Source: a bacterium (GTDB taxonomy: Bacteria; Vulcanimicrobiota; Xenobia; Xenobiales; JADMJV01). From it: DNA of 64,000 nt. The stretch is taken from NCBI GenBank assembly GCA_018266105.1, contig JAFEBA010000107.1, positions 1-64,000 on the forward strand, given 5' to 3'. Under the pieces are notes generated by a model. The model ran no database searches and was not told the origin of the DNA. It saw nothing but the letters and a program-made list of their open reading frames with translations. Shown in pieces: positions 25,772-33,910 of this stretch (positions are counted from its first letter, which is position 1; every line of letters starts with the position of its first letter). Both the position numbers and the translations under genes were made by a program.

Positions 25772-26373
25772 CGGTCGAAGAGATTCTGGCCAGGCTGGAA
25801 ACCACATTCCAGCAAGAAGGCGTTCACTTTGAGAGTCTGGGAACCGATGGTGAGCGCTTGCTGGTGCGCGCCAAACGGAACGGGCCGGGCACACCCGTGG
25901 CCTTTTTGGTCAAGGCCTTAGAGGGGACGCTGCGACGCTACCACGCCAGTCTGCGCGAAGTTGAACTGGTGGAATACGATCCGGGTGAAGGCAGTGCCAC
26001 TCCCGAGACTCCCTCTCAGGAGTTCGATAAGGTTCTCAAGCACAAAGCTGCTCCGAGCAAGCTCAACTTGCCGGAAGTGCCAGGCTTGGATCTCAGCGGA
26101 TGCGACCGGGCCCAGGCCGTCAGCGCCCTGGAGCAGGCCCACAAAATGTGGTCCCGGCAGGGTGTGGATCGCTTCAAGCTTCGCGGTCTAAGCCAGGACC
26201 CCGTTGCCCGTGCTTTTGAGAAGTGGAGGACGTTCTACGATGCCACTCAATCCACGCAACTAGAAAGTGATGGCGACACGATGCGCGTGGTTCTAAAAGA
26301 CGCCCGTTCCACTGAGTTTACCGATCAGGACACGCTCTGGTTCCCGGCCCGCCTGATGTTGATGGGTAGCTAG
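25768..26373 (+). CDS. NifU-C-like domain protein lacking cysteines
   Basis: 201 residues. Residues 1-75 follow the NifU C-terminal pattern: VEEILARLETTFQQEG, then a strand pair, then a helix (FLVKALEGTLRRYHASL) and VELVEYDPG. Where NifU has GxCxxCP, this protein has GPGTP, so it cannot hold an Fe-S cluster through that motif. Residues ~110-201 form a second unrecognised region (VPGLDLSGCDRAQAVSALEQA, DTLWFPARLMLMGS). It is coupled to the methyltransferase. Role unknown. Confidence 0.6.
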   Translation: MTVEEILARLETTFQQEGVHFESLGTDGERLLVRAKRNGPGTPVAFLVKALEGTLRRYHASLREVELVEYDPGEGSATPETPSQEFDKVLKHKAAPSKLNLPEVPGLDLSGCDRAQAVSALEQAHKMWSRQGVDRFKLRGLSQDPVARAFEKWRTFYDATQSTQLESDGDTMRVVLKDARSTEFTDQDTLWFPARLMLMGS

Positions 26374-26377
26374 CTAA

Positions 26378-26710
26378 ATGGCGGTCGCGAAAAAGAAGAA
26401 GCCTGCGGCAGCGCCGGCCCCAGAGAAGAAGGCTCGAGCCAAACCCAAGGCGCGACCCAAGCCGAAGTCCAGGCAAAAGGCGACCGAGCCCTCCGGGATC
26501 TGGCACTGGAAGACACCAGACGAGAGCGCAAAACTGCGCTTCGCATTCGGTCTGGTGGTCATTTTGCTGACGGCCGTCACCCTGGCTAGCGGCGAGGTGC
26601 GTTCTTATAACGGGACCTGGCGAGCCGGATTTCGGAATCTGCAGGGACATTTTGTACTGGGACTTGAGTGGAGTCGAGGCGAATGGCCCCGGCGATGGGT
26701 GGCACGTTAG
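26378..26710 (+). CDS. Small membrane protein with Lys/Ala/Pro-rich N-terminus
   Basis: 110 residues: ~45 residues of Lys/Ala/Pro repeats (KKKKPAAAPAPEKKARAKPK), then one hydrophobic helix (FAFGLVVILLTAVTLASG) and a short Trp/Arg-rich tail. The basic tail could sit on nucleic acid or the inner membrane face; the helix would anchor it. It overlaps the start of the HTTM gene. No family recognised. Confidence 0.55.
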   Translation: MAVAKKKKPAAAPAPEKKARAKPKARPKPKSRQKATEPSGIWHWKTPDESAKLRFAFGLVVILLTAVTLASGEVRSYNGTWRAGFRNLQGHFVLGLEWSRGEWPRRWVAR

Positions 26711-28191
26711 TTAAAAAGTGGCTCCAGGGAATGGCCCTGGACCTGAGATCTCTAGCCCTGTTACGCATGTGTTTTGGACTTTGGCTGTTGCAGGACCTGG
26801 CCATTCGTGCCACCGATCTGGCCGCCCACTACACTGACTGGGGGGCTCAGCCCGGTCACCTGGTCACCAAATTGGGCTGGGATCCGGCCTTCTTCAGTCT
26901 GCATTTGATGCAGACCAGTTGGCAGGGGCAGGCGCTGATTTTCTTATGCACGGCCCTCGCTTACAGCAGCCTTCTGGTGGGCTATCGGACCCGCATGGCT
27001 GGTTGGGTCTCCTGGTTCCTGTTGGTCTCCTTGCAGAATCGCAACCCGATTATTCTGGATGGTGGGGACCTCTATCTGCGCTGTTTGCTTTTCTGGCTGC
27101 TCTTTTGCCCCTGGGGCGCGCGCTGGTCGGTGGACGCCCTTCGTCGGCCGGAGCTGGCCAGCCAGCCAGACCAGGTCTTGCATCTGGGCACACTGGCCTA
27201 CTGCATCCAGTTAACCATCATCTATGCGCAGGCGTTTTTGCTGAAAGTCGGCGATGAGTGGCGTGTGCACGGCACGGCCGTGCAGTACGCTCTGCGACTC
27301 GATCAGATAGCCTCTCCGCCGGCTCAATGGCTTTTGCAGCACCCAAGCTGGATGCGCTTCTTGAATTTCGCGGTGCTCTATTTCGAGGGAGTGGTTCCCT
27401 TTTTGATCTGGATTCATCCCGTCACGCGTTTGCTGGCCGTGATCGGCTTGACCGCCTTGCATCTGGGCCTGGGCTCTTTTTTGCACCTGGGGGTTTTTGT
27501 GCTGGTGGCTTCGACGGCCAGCTGGGCCCTGCTGCCCACTTTCGTCTGGTCGCGCCTCAGGTGGTCCGGCCCCCGCTGGCGCTGGCCACTGCCCGGTTTT
27601 GAGAGCAAGCCAACTCCGCCGCCGGGCCTGGCGCTTAGCGTTATGCTGCTTTTCTTGCTCATCAGGGTCGGCATGTGCAACTACTACTGGGGTCACCACT
27701 GGCAGGTGATGCCCAGGACGCCGGACCTAAGGTTGCTGCGATTGGATCAGCAGTGGAACATGTTTGCTCCCCGCCCCGTGGCAGAGGACGGCTACTATGT
27801 GGTGGTGGTGGAAACACCCGAAGGTGACTGGGTCAACGGTTGGATCGTCGGCGATTCGAGGCTCAGCTGGGATAAGCCGGAACGGGTCGCCTCGCAGTAT
27901 CCCAACGCGCGCTGGCGGAAGTTGATGATGAATCTCTGCCAGGACCAGCACAAGGCATGGCGGGAAGGCCTGATGGCCTATCTTTTCTCGCTGCAGTCTA
28001 AGGCTCGAGCTCTGCGGCTTTACTTTGTGGAAGAAAAGACCATGCCCGACGGCAGTGAGGAGCCTCTGGTGGTCAAAGACCTGGGCTACTTCTGTGCGAA
28101 CAAACTCGACAGTTCCAGTGCCCAGGCCGCATATCCCTGTCTGATGAGCGGCCAGGAAGTGCTGGCCGCTCTGGTTCAGGACAGCCATTGA
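26683..28191 (+). CDS. HTTM-domain (vitamin K carboxylase-like) membrane protein
   Basis: About 502 residues, polytopic, with 8-10 hydrophobic segments. The region SLALLRMCFGLWLLQDL, LLVSLQNRNPIILDGGDLYLR and WWILxx-type helices matches HTTM proteins, whose animal relatives are gamma-glutamyl carboxylases; the QNRNP...GGD block is characteristic. The C-terminal ~150 residues are soluble (RLDQQWNMFAPRPVAEDGYYVV), as in many bacterial HTTM proteins. Enzyme activity has rarely been shown in bacteria. ATG 26683 is preferred; a GTG at 26668 is also in frame. Its TGA overlaps the channel start (TGATG). Confidence 0.8.
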   Translation: MAPAMGGTLVKKWLQGMALDLRSLALLRMCFGLWLLQDLAIRATDLAAHYTDWGAQPGHLVTKLGWDPAFFSLHLMQTSWQGQALIFLCTALAYSSLLVGYRTRMAGWVSWFLLVSLQNRNPIILDGGDLYLRCLLFWLLFCPWGARWSVDALRRPELASQPDQVLHLGTLAYCIQLTIIYAQAFLLKVGDEWRVHGTAVQYALRLDQIASPPAQWLLQHPSWMRFLNFAVLYFEGVVPFLIWIHPVTRLLAVIGLTALHLGLGSFLHLGVFVLVASTASWALLPTFVWSRLRWSGPRWRWPLPGFESKPTPPPGLALSVMLLFLLIRVGMCNYYWGHHWQVMPRTPDLRLLRLDQQWNMFAPRPVAEDGYYVVVVETPEGDWVNGWIVGDSRLSWDKPERVASQYPNARWRKLMMNLCQDQHKAWREGLMAYLFSLQSKARALRLYFVEEKTMPDGSEEPLVVKDLGYFCANKLDSSSAQAAYPCLMSGQEVLAALVQDSH

Positions 28192-29570
28192 TGCGCAAAA
28201 AATTGCGGCGTCTGGTTCAACACAACTTGTTTGAGGTGGTAGTGGCGCTGGCCATTACCATCAGCATTGGCCTGATGATCCCGGAGATTTGTTTGACTCG
28301 TGACCATCCAGGGATGAAGTGGGTTGATCTGGGCCAGAACTTCTTAACCCTGTTCTTTGTGGTGGAACTCGCACTGCGCTTCCTGGCTGCTCGTCGCAAA
28401 CGCCGGTTTTTCAGCGAATTCTGGTTGGATCTGCTGGCCCTGGTTCCTCTGCTGCGAGTGGCTCGATTCTTTCGACTGCTGCGCCTGCTGCGGCTTTATC
28501 GGCTGGCCGGGGTGGCCAGCCGCAACAGCGCTTTGCAGAGCCTGCTCCTCGGACGCGCCAGCGAGTACGCTCTGGTCGTCTTCTTTCTGCTTTTCTGTCT
28601 GACCACCGGCACTTTGGGGCTCACCCACTTTGAGAACCCGAACGCGGGTCTGGGCAAGTTGGCCGGCAACTTCTGGGTCAGCCTGTTTACGGTGGCTCAA
28701 AGCGAGTATGCCAACCAGCTGCCGGACAGTGTGGGAGGGAAGCTGGTCCTGTTGGGCCTGGAGCTTTGCGGATTGACCTTTTTTGCGGTCCTGACCGCCA
28801 CTACCTCAGCCTTCTTGCTGGAAAAATTGCGTGATGGGACGGTTTTGCAGCGTATGCATCTAGATGATTTAGAAGACCACGTCATGATTTGTGGCTGGAA
28901 CTCTGGCCTGGAGTCGACCATCAAACAACTGCAGCACCATCCGAACTTTTGCGAGCGGGAATTTGTGGTGATTGCCGACCGCCCTGAGCTTCCCGAGCTG
29001 GCTGATCTGCCTTTCCGACACAAGGTCAGGCTGATTCGGGATGATTTTACTCGGGTTGAGGTCTTGCAGCGCTGCAATGTGGCCCAGGCTTCGGTGGCTC
29101 TGATCGTGTCTGATATCGCACAGGGTCGGTCCAGGCAGGATGCGGATGCACGCACCGTCATGGCCGCCTTGACCATCGAGAAGTTGAACCCCCAGGTCTA
29201 CACTTGCGCAGAACTGTCCAACGCCATGAATGAGAGCCATCTGCGCATGGGCAAGGTGAATGAGGTCGTGATCACTCAAGATCTGGCCGGTCATCTGCTG
29301 GCCCGGGCAGCCGTCAGTCCCTCCAGTTGGAGGGCCTTGCACGAACTGGTTCAGCCTTCTGGCTCGCGCCCGGGCTTCACCAGCTACCCTGTGACCGATG
29401 ATCTGGTGGGGCGCGATTTTGCAGCCCTGGTCAGTGATTGGATTGGACAAAAGGGCATTTTACTGGTCGGAGTTTACCGGCCGAGCGGGGAGACTCTGCT
29501 CAACCCGCGTCGCTACTCAATGGCCGCCGGAGACGAATTGGTGGGCATTCCGGCTGAGGGGGGAAAATAA
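28191..29570 (+). CDS. Six-TM ion channel with RCK/TrkA-N domain and atypical pore
   Basis: About 459 residues. The N-terminal half has S1-S6-like helices, with an S4 rich in spaced Arg (VARFFRLLRLLRLYRLAGV). The pore helix FWVSLF is followed by TVAQSEYANQLP, where potassium channels have TVGYGD. The C-terminal half has a Rossmann RCK domain (HVMICGWNSGLESTIKQL, FVVIADRPELPE, RDDFTRVEVLQRCNVAQASV) and a TrkA-C-like end. Overall it is a voltage-gated potassium-channel relative, but the filter change makes K+ selectivity doubtful. It is coupled to the HTTM gene. Confidence 0.85.
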   Translation: MRKKLRRLVQHNLFEVVVALAITISIGLMIPEICLTRDHPGMKWVDLGQNFLTLFFVVELALRFLAARRKRRFFSEFWLDLLALVPLLRVARFFRLLRLLRLYRLAGVASRNSALQSLLLGRASEYALVVFFLLFCLTTGTLGLTHFENPNAGLGKLAGNFWVSLFTVAQSEYANQLPDSVGGKLVLLGLELCGLTFFAVLTATTSAFLLEKLRDGTVLQRMHLDDLEDHVMICGWNSGLESTIKQLQHHPNFCEREFVVIADRPELPELADLPFRHKVRLIRDDFTRVEVLQRCNVAQASVALIVSDIAQGRSRQDADARTVMAALTIEKLNPQVYTCAELSNAMNESHLRMGKVNEVVITQDLAGHLLARAAVSPSSWRALHELVQPSGSRPGFTSYPVTDDLVGRDFAALVSDWIGQKGILLVGVYRPSGETLLNPRRYSMAAGDELVGIPAEGGK

Positions 29571-29616
29571 AAAGGACCTCGCGCGTTCGGGGGGGGTCAT
29601 CCGCTTGAGGTCCTTC
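29571..29616. ncRNA. Sibling hairpin A with TCG8TCATC loop
   Basis: AAGGACCTC (29572-29580) pairs perfectly with GAGGTCCTT (29607-29615); an inner GCG/CGC pair is possible. The loop holds TCGGGGGGGGTCATC, identical to hairpin B. Read on the minus strand, the hairpin is followed by TTTTTATTTT, like an intrinsic terminator, and the loop becomes a C8 run. No minus-strand gene ends here. Confidence 0.45.
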
Positions 29617-29750
29617 GGTAGACTAACAGCTTTTCGCCATTGGGTGGAGGTATAAATATACTAGACCGAGAGGTCCGATTCTAAATTTTGCTTCGTACAG
29701 GTTTGCTCGCAGGCGGGTAAGCCTTAGCAAAAAACGGCCAGAAATAAAAT

Positions 29751-29794
29751 AAGAGCCGCCAGCAGTCGGGGGGGGTCATCTGCTAGCGGCTCTG
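29751..29794. ncRNA. Sibling hairpin B with TCG8TCATC loop
   Basis: AGAGCCGC (29752-29759) pairs with GCGGCTCT (29786-29793) and AGCAG (29761-29765) with CTGCT (29780-29784) across one C-A mismatch. The 15-base TCGGGGGGGGTCATC block equals that of hairpin A, while the stem sequence is different yet fully paired. On the minus strand it is followed by TTATTTTATTT. Confidence 0.45.
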
Positions 29795-29799
29795 GAGTT

Positions 29800-29881
29800 A
29801 TAGTAGCAGCCGGGGCTACAGGGGCTGTAGGTAAGATACTACTATTTCTGACTACGACTAATGACTAATTCTTGTTAGTCG
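29800..29881 (+). promoter_or_regulatory. Structured leader upstream of the squalene/phytoene synthase gene
   Basis: ATAGTAG (29800-29806) can pair with CTACTAT (29839-29845), enclosing the hairpin CTACAG-GGG-CTGTAG (29816-29830). GTAGC (29803-29807) can instead pair with GCTAC (29815-29819), excluding that hairpin. Further on, CGACTAA (29855-29861) or GACTAA (29863-29868) can pair with TTAGTC(G) (29875-29881). Mutually exclusive stems suggest a regulatory leader or protein operators; this is inference. Confidence 0.4.
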
Positions 29882-29924
29882 ATAAGGTAGGGGAACCCGA
29901 GCGCTTTCAGAACAATCAAGCCCC

Positions 29925-30773
29925 ATGCAAGCTCTGGAACTGGATGAAAGCTACCGTTACTGCGAAAAGACCACCAAGGAACGGGCCAAGAACTTCTACT
30001 ATGGGATCCGCCTTTTGCCCACCGAGCAGCGCCGCTCCATGTGTGCCATGTATGCCTTTTTCCGTTATTGCGATGACGTGTCAGACGGAGACATTCAGGG
30101 CTCAAAGGCTGACCTCCTCAAACAGTGGCGTCAGAGCATTGACAGCGGCGAAGTGGCTTCCAGCAAGATTCTGCCGGCCTTCTATGACGCCAAGCGCAAG
30201 CATGCCATCCCTTCGGAGTATTTTCACGCCATGATCGACGGGGTGGAAGCCGATCTGTCCAAGTCGCGTTACGCCACCTTCGGAGAACTCTACCGATACT
30301 GTTACTGCGTCGCTTCCACGGTGGGCCTGGTTTGCGTTCACGTGTATGGGTTCGATCATTCCAAGGAGTCGCTGCAGATGGCTGAATGGCGTGGGATCGC
30401 CTTTCAACTGACCAATATCTTGCGAGATGTGGCCGAGGACCTGTCTTTGGGGCGTGTATACCTGCCCGCTGATGAGTTAAGCCAGGCCGGGCTGACCGAA
30501 GAGGACCTGCTCTCGGGACGGGACACCCCCCAGATGCGTGAATTCTTGAAGCAGCAGGTGGCTCGCGCTCAGGACTACTATGACCGCGCGGCCGGCCTGG
30601 ATGAGCGCGTCAACGCCGAGTGTCGCAGTTCTCTGGGAGCTATGACCAGTATTTATCAGGCTCTGCTCAACAAGGTGGCATCGATGGGCTGCACTGTGCT
30701 TAAAAAGCGAGCCAAGCTCAGCACCGTGGAGAAGTTGCGCCTGGCCGGTAAGACACTGTTGGGGAAGAGCTGA
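29925..30773 (+). CDS. Squalene/phytoene synthase family protein
   Basis: 282 residues. Two Asp-rich prenyl-diphosphate sites are present: YCDDVSDGD near residues 48-56 and LRDVAEDLSLGRVYLPADEL near 169-188. YCYCVASTVGLVCVHVYG and WRGIAFQLTNILRD are family hallmarks. It joins two prenyl diphosphates head-to-head to make squalene or phytoene. Sequence alone does not separate CrtB from HpnC/HpnD types. It is preceded by a long structured leader and is convergent with uppP at 1-base spacing. No carotenoid or hopanoid gene adjoins. Confidence 0.92.
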   Translation: MQALELDESYRYCEKTTKERAKNFYYGIRLLPTEQRRSMCAMYAFFRYCDDVSDGDIQGSKADLLKQWRQSIDSGEVASSKILPAFYDAKRKHAIPSEYFHAMIDGVEADLSKSRYATFGELYRYCYCVASTVGLVCVHVYGFDHSKESLQMAEWRGIAFQLTNILRDVAEDLSLGRVYLPADELSQAGLTEEDLLSGRDTPQMREFLKQQVARAQDYYDRAAGLDERVNAECRSSLGAMTSIYQALLNKVASMGCTVLKKRAKLSTVEKLRLAGKTLLGKS

Positions 30774-30774
30774 C

Positions 30775-31578
30775 TTACTTCAGGTAGCCGCCGTAAAGCA
30801 TTCCCAAAACCACCACTCCCATGATGACTCGGTAGATACCAAAGACTCGAAAGCCGTGCCTCTTCAAATAGGTGATGAAGGTTTTGATGGCAAGGATGGC
30901 CACAATGAAGGCCACCAGGTTGCCCACTGCCAGCAGCATCAAGTTGTTTGGATCGGTCAAGAGCTCGCGTTGCTTGAGCAAGGCTTTGAGTAGCTTATAG
31001 CCGGTGGCCGCGGCCATGGTGGGCACGGCCAGGAAAAACGAAAACTCGGCAGCCGCCTCACGGGTCAGCTTCTGCTGCATGCCTCCGATGATGGTGCAGG
31101 CGCTCCGGCTCATACCGGGGATCATGGCCAGCACCTGCCAGAAGCCCACCGCCAGCGCTTGTTTTGGTTTGATGTCCTCGGCCCTGGCCACCACTGCTTC
31201 TCGGAAGAAGTTGTCCACGAAAAGCAGCACCACTCCGCCAAACAGCATTGTGCAGGCCACTGTCAGATCGCTTTCCAACAGCGCGTCAATTTTCTTGTTG
31301 AAGAGGAAACCCAGCACCAGAGCGGGCGATACAGCCACCAGAAGCTTCTTATAGAACTCCAGCGATTGACGCATAAAACGGTGGCGATAGAGAACCAGCA
31401 CCGACATGATGGCCCCCAGCTGAATGCAAATGTCGAACAACTTGGTGAAGTCATCATCCGGAACTCCCATCACCGACCCGGTCAAAATCATGTGACCGGT
31501 CGACGAGATGGGCAAAAACTCAGTGAGGCCTTCCACCACTCCGAGGGTGATGGCTTGAATAATCGTCACGGCTGCCAT
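30775..31578 (-). CDS. uppP: Undecaprenyl-diphosphatase UppP (BacA family)
   Basis: 267 residues from ATG 31578 (MAAVTIIQAITLGVVEGLTE); a TTG at 31605 would add 9 residues. The signature EGLTEFLPISSTGHMIL near the N-terminus and MIPGMSRSACTIIGG near the middle are the two catalytic regions of the BacA family. Around eight membrane helices follow the normal pattern. It dephosphorylates undecaprenyl diphosphate to recycle the carrier lipid for peptidoglycan synthesis and is linked to bacitracin resistance. Confidence 0.95.
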   Translation of the reverse strand: MAAVTIIQAITLGVVEGLTEFLPISSTGHMILTGSVMGVPDDDFTKLFDICIQLGAIMSVLVLYRHRFMRQSLEFYKKLLVAVSPALVLGFLFNKKIDALLESDLTVACTMLFGGVVLLFVDNFFREAVVARAEDIKPKQALAVGFWQVLAMIPGMSRSACTIIGGMQQKLTREAAAEFSFFLAVPTMAAATGYKLLKALLKQRELLTDPNNLMLLAVGNLVAFIVAILAIKTFITYLKRHGFRVFGIYRVIMGVVVLGMLYGGYLK

Positions 31579-31685
31579 TCTATACTTGAATGGGATTCTA
31601 GGCAAGCTGCTGGCACGTTCTTGCAGCCTGGCCGGAAATGCCGGCTATCCAGCCAAGCTATTTGACTGCCCCGCCTTAAGACCCA

Positions 31686-31714
31686 TAGACCGATCGATTG
31701 GATGGCTTTACAAT
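31686..31714 (+). promoter_or_regulatory. Promoter for the TetR/MFS operon
   Basis: TAGACC (31686-31691, four of six matches to TTGACA) and TACAAT (31709-31714) are separated by 17 bases. The -10 box abuts the operator palindrome. Confidence 0.6.
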
Positions 31715-31740
31715 TAGACAAAGTGAGTCTATTTGTCTAA
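31714..31740. promoter_or_regulatory. TetR operator palindrome
   Basis: TTAGACAAA (31714-31722) and TTTGTCTAA (31732-31740) are perfect 9-base inverted arms around a 9-base spacer. An inner TAGAC/GTCTA pair (31715-31719 and 31727-31731) adds a third half-site. It starts at the last base of the -10 box and ends on the A of the regulator's ATG, so binding would block transcription. Confidence 0.7.
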
Positions 31741-32327
31741 TGTTTGCCATGGATACCCGTCAGCAACTGATCGAGGCCACCGGCCGCCTGATCTCCAGGC
31801 TTGGTTACAGCAAGACCTCAATGGGTGACATCGCTCAAGAAGCTGGACTCAGCCGGGCCACCGCCTATCTTTATTTCCCAAACAAGGAAGCTCTGCTGAC
31901 GGCCTGGATCAGCCAGCGAAGTCAGGCCCTGCGGAGCCAACTCCTTCAGCAGGCCAGCGCCTACAAGGACCCCTGGCAAGCTCTGGAAGCCACTCTCCGG
32001 AATCGCATCTTGATGCGTCTGGAAAGGGCGCGTAGTTTGGGACCGAGTGCTTTGAACGAGATTCTGGCGGCTCGCGAAGCGCTGCTCTCGCTTCGACCGG
32101 AGGAGCAAGCCAAAGAAGCCGAGCTTTTACAGGAACTGATCTTGCGTGCGCAGCCTCAGAATCGACGTTCGGCTGAGACGGGAATGATGCTGGTCCTGGC
32201 TTGCGATGCTCTCATGCCCTCCAACCTCAGTCCCGAACAACTGGTCAATCTACCGCGATTGGAGCAGCACGCCCGGGAACTCTGCCGGTTTTTGACCGAA
32301 GCCGTACGGCTCGGGGCGGGCTGCTGA
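31740..32327 (+). CDS. TetR-family repressor of the adjacent MFS pump
   Basis: 195 residues from ATG 31740 (MFAMDTRQQLIEATGRL) or 192 from ATG 31749. The HTH is LIEATGRLISRLGYSKTSM, IAQEAGLSRATAYLYFPNKE. The C-terminal helices are less conserved and would bind ligand. Its TGA overlaps the MFS start (TGATG). Together with the palindrome over its promoter, this is a typical autoregulated drug-efflux pair in which ligand binding releases expression of both genes. Confidence 0.9.
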   Translation: MFAMDTRQQLIEATGRLISRLGYSKTSMGDIAQEAGLSRATAYLYFPNKEALLTAWISQRSQALRSQLLQQASAYKDPWQALEATLRNRILMRLERARSLGPSALNEILAAREALLSLRPEEQAKEAELLQELILRAQPQNRRSAETGMMLVLACDALMPSNLSPEQLVNLPRLEQHARELCRFLTEAVRLGAGC

Positions 32328-33910
32328 TGGGCGAGCAGAGGGAACCGCTCAACCCCTACCGCTGGCTGATTCTGATCGGGTTGGTCACGGCGGCTATTTT
32401 AGAGGTGCTGGATACTACCATCGTCAACGTAGCTCTGGCCACTATCGCCGGGAATATGGGAGCCACTACCGAGGAAGTGGCCTGGGTTTCCACCGGCTAC
32501 ATTCTTTCCAACGTAATTGTGCTGCCCATGACCGCCTGGCTCGCATCTGTTTTTGGCCGGCGCCGCTACCTGACGGGCTCGATTGTCGCTTTTATCGTGG
32601 CTTCTTTCCTGTGCGGTCACTCCACTTCGCTTTGGGAACTGGTCTTCTTTCGCATCCTGCAGGGAGCCGGGGGGGCCGCCTTGCTCTCCACTTCTCAGGC
32701 GACCATTCGAGAGATCTTTCCCGCCGAGCAGCAAGGCACAGTGCAATCTCTCTATGTATTGGGAGTGATCGTGGCCCCAACCGTCGGACCTTATCTGGGT
32801 GGGTATCTGACCGACAATTACTCCTGGCCCTGGATCTTCTACGTCAATGTGCCGATCGGCATCGTTTCGGCCCTGATCGTCGGCACTTTGCTGGGCGATT
32901 CCAAGCATCGAATGGAGAACATCAAGGTGGACTTTCCGGGCATTCTGTTGCTGGCCTTGGGTCTGGGAAGTCTGCAATACGTGCTGGAAGAGGGTAACAT
33001 CAAGGATTGGTTCACCGACCCAAGCATCTGTGTTCTCAGTCTGTTAGCCGGCGTGTGCTTGACTTCACTGGTCATCTGGGAGCTTTCGCCCTACAACCGG
33101 AACCCGGTCATCAATTTGTGGGTGCTCAAGAATCGGGAGCTCTCGGCCGCGCTGGTGCTCTTTCTGGCCCTCGGGTTCGGACTATATGGCGGGATTTTTA
33201 TTTTTCCACTTTTCGTTCAGTCGATCCTGGGCTTCACTCCCACTGTAACCGGAGAGGCGCTCATGCCCGGTGGTATTGCTACCGGGTTTACGGCCATCCT
33301 GTGTGGCCAACTACTCAATCGGAAGAACCCGGTGGTCAAGCCGCAAGCCCTGATCGTGATAGGGATGGCGCTCTTTACTTACTCCATGTGGGACCTGGCC
33401 CACATGACCGATCAGTCTGGTGAACCTGATACCCGGGTTGCCCTGATCTTGCGTGGGGCCGGGCTGGGAATGCTGTTTACGCCCATCAATCTGGCCGCCT
33501 TCTCCAGTCTCAAGGGGGTTGAGATTCCTCAAGGGGCCAGCATGCTGAACTTGATGCGGCAACTGGGCGGCTCTCTGGGAATCGCCGTGCTGTCCTTCTT
33601 CATGACTCGCCGCTCGGCCATGCATTACTCGATGCTTGCCTCCCATGCCTTTACCGGCAATCCGGCCTGGGAACAGCGTTACAATGGGGCTTTGCAGGGG
33701 TTACAGGCCAGCGGGTTGAGTCTGCCCGAGGCTCAGCAGGCGGCTTACCGGATGATGACCGGACTGGTTAAAACGCAGGCTGCCACGCTCAGCTTCAACG
33801 ATGCTTTTTTGCTGATTGGTGCTTCAGTGGTGCTGGTTTCTCCCATGGTTCTGCTGCTGCGCAGCGGGCCCCAAGGCCAGCAGTCTGAAACCGCCCAGGA
33901 TGCTCACTAA
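32327..33910 (+). CDS. DHA2 family MFS multidrug exporter (EmrB/QacA-like)
   Basis: 527 residues, start ATG 32327. There are 14 predicted helices with DHA2 marks: LDTTIVNVALATIAGNMG, WVSTGYILSNVIVLPM, GRRRYLTGSIVAF and motif C VAPTVGPYLGGYLTDN with YSWPWIFYVNVPIG. LMRQLGGSLGIAVLSFF is also typical. It exports drugs or other hydrophobic compounds using the proton gradient. No HlyD-type adaptor gene adjoins. It is co-transcribed with the TetR gene, and its TAA overlaps the convergent cyclase stop. Confidence 0.93.
   Translation: MGEQREPLNPYRWLILIGLVTAAILEVLDTTIVNVALATIAGNMGATTEEVAWVSTGYILSNVIVLPMTAWLASVFGRRRYLTGSIVAFIVASFLCGHSTSLWELVFFRILQGAGGAALLSTSQATIREIFPAEQQGTVQSLYVLGVIVAPTVGPYLGGYLTDNYSWPWIFYVNVPIGIVSALIVGTLLGDSKHRMENIKVDFPGILLLALGLGSLQYVLEEGNIKDWFTDPSICVLSLLAGVCLTSLVIWELSPYNRNPVINLWVLKNRELSAALVLFLALGFGLYGGIFIFPLFVQSILGFTPTVTGEALMPGGIATGFTAILCGQLLNRKNPVVKPQALIVIGMALFTYSMWDLAHMTDQSGEPDTRVALILRGAGLGMLFTPINLAAFSSLKGVEIPQGASMLNLMRQLGGSLGIAVLSFFMTRRSAMHYSMLASHAFTGNPAWEQRYNGALQGLQASGLSLPEAQQAAYRMMTGLVKTQAATLSFNDAFLLIGASVVLVSPMVLLLRSGPQGQQSETAQDAH

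Noticed and set aside
29589..29596. G8 run as G-quadruplex
   Set aside because: A single run of eight G within a hairpin loop does not make four tracts; the paired stems are the stronger signal.
31631..31645. GCCGG-CCGGC hairpin as a terminator
   Set aside because: Five-base stem with no T tract and not at a gene end.
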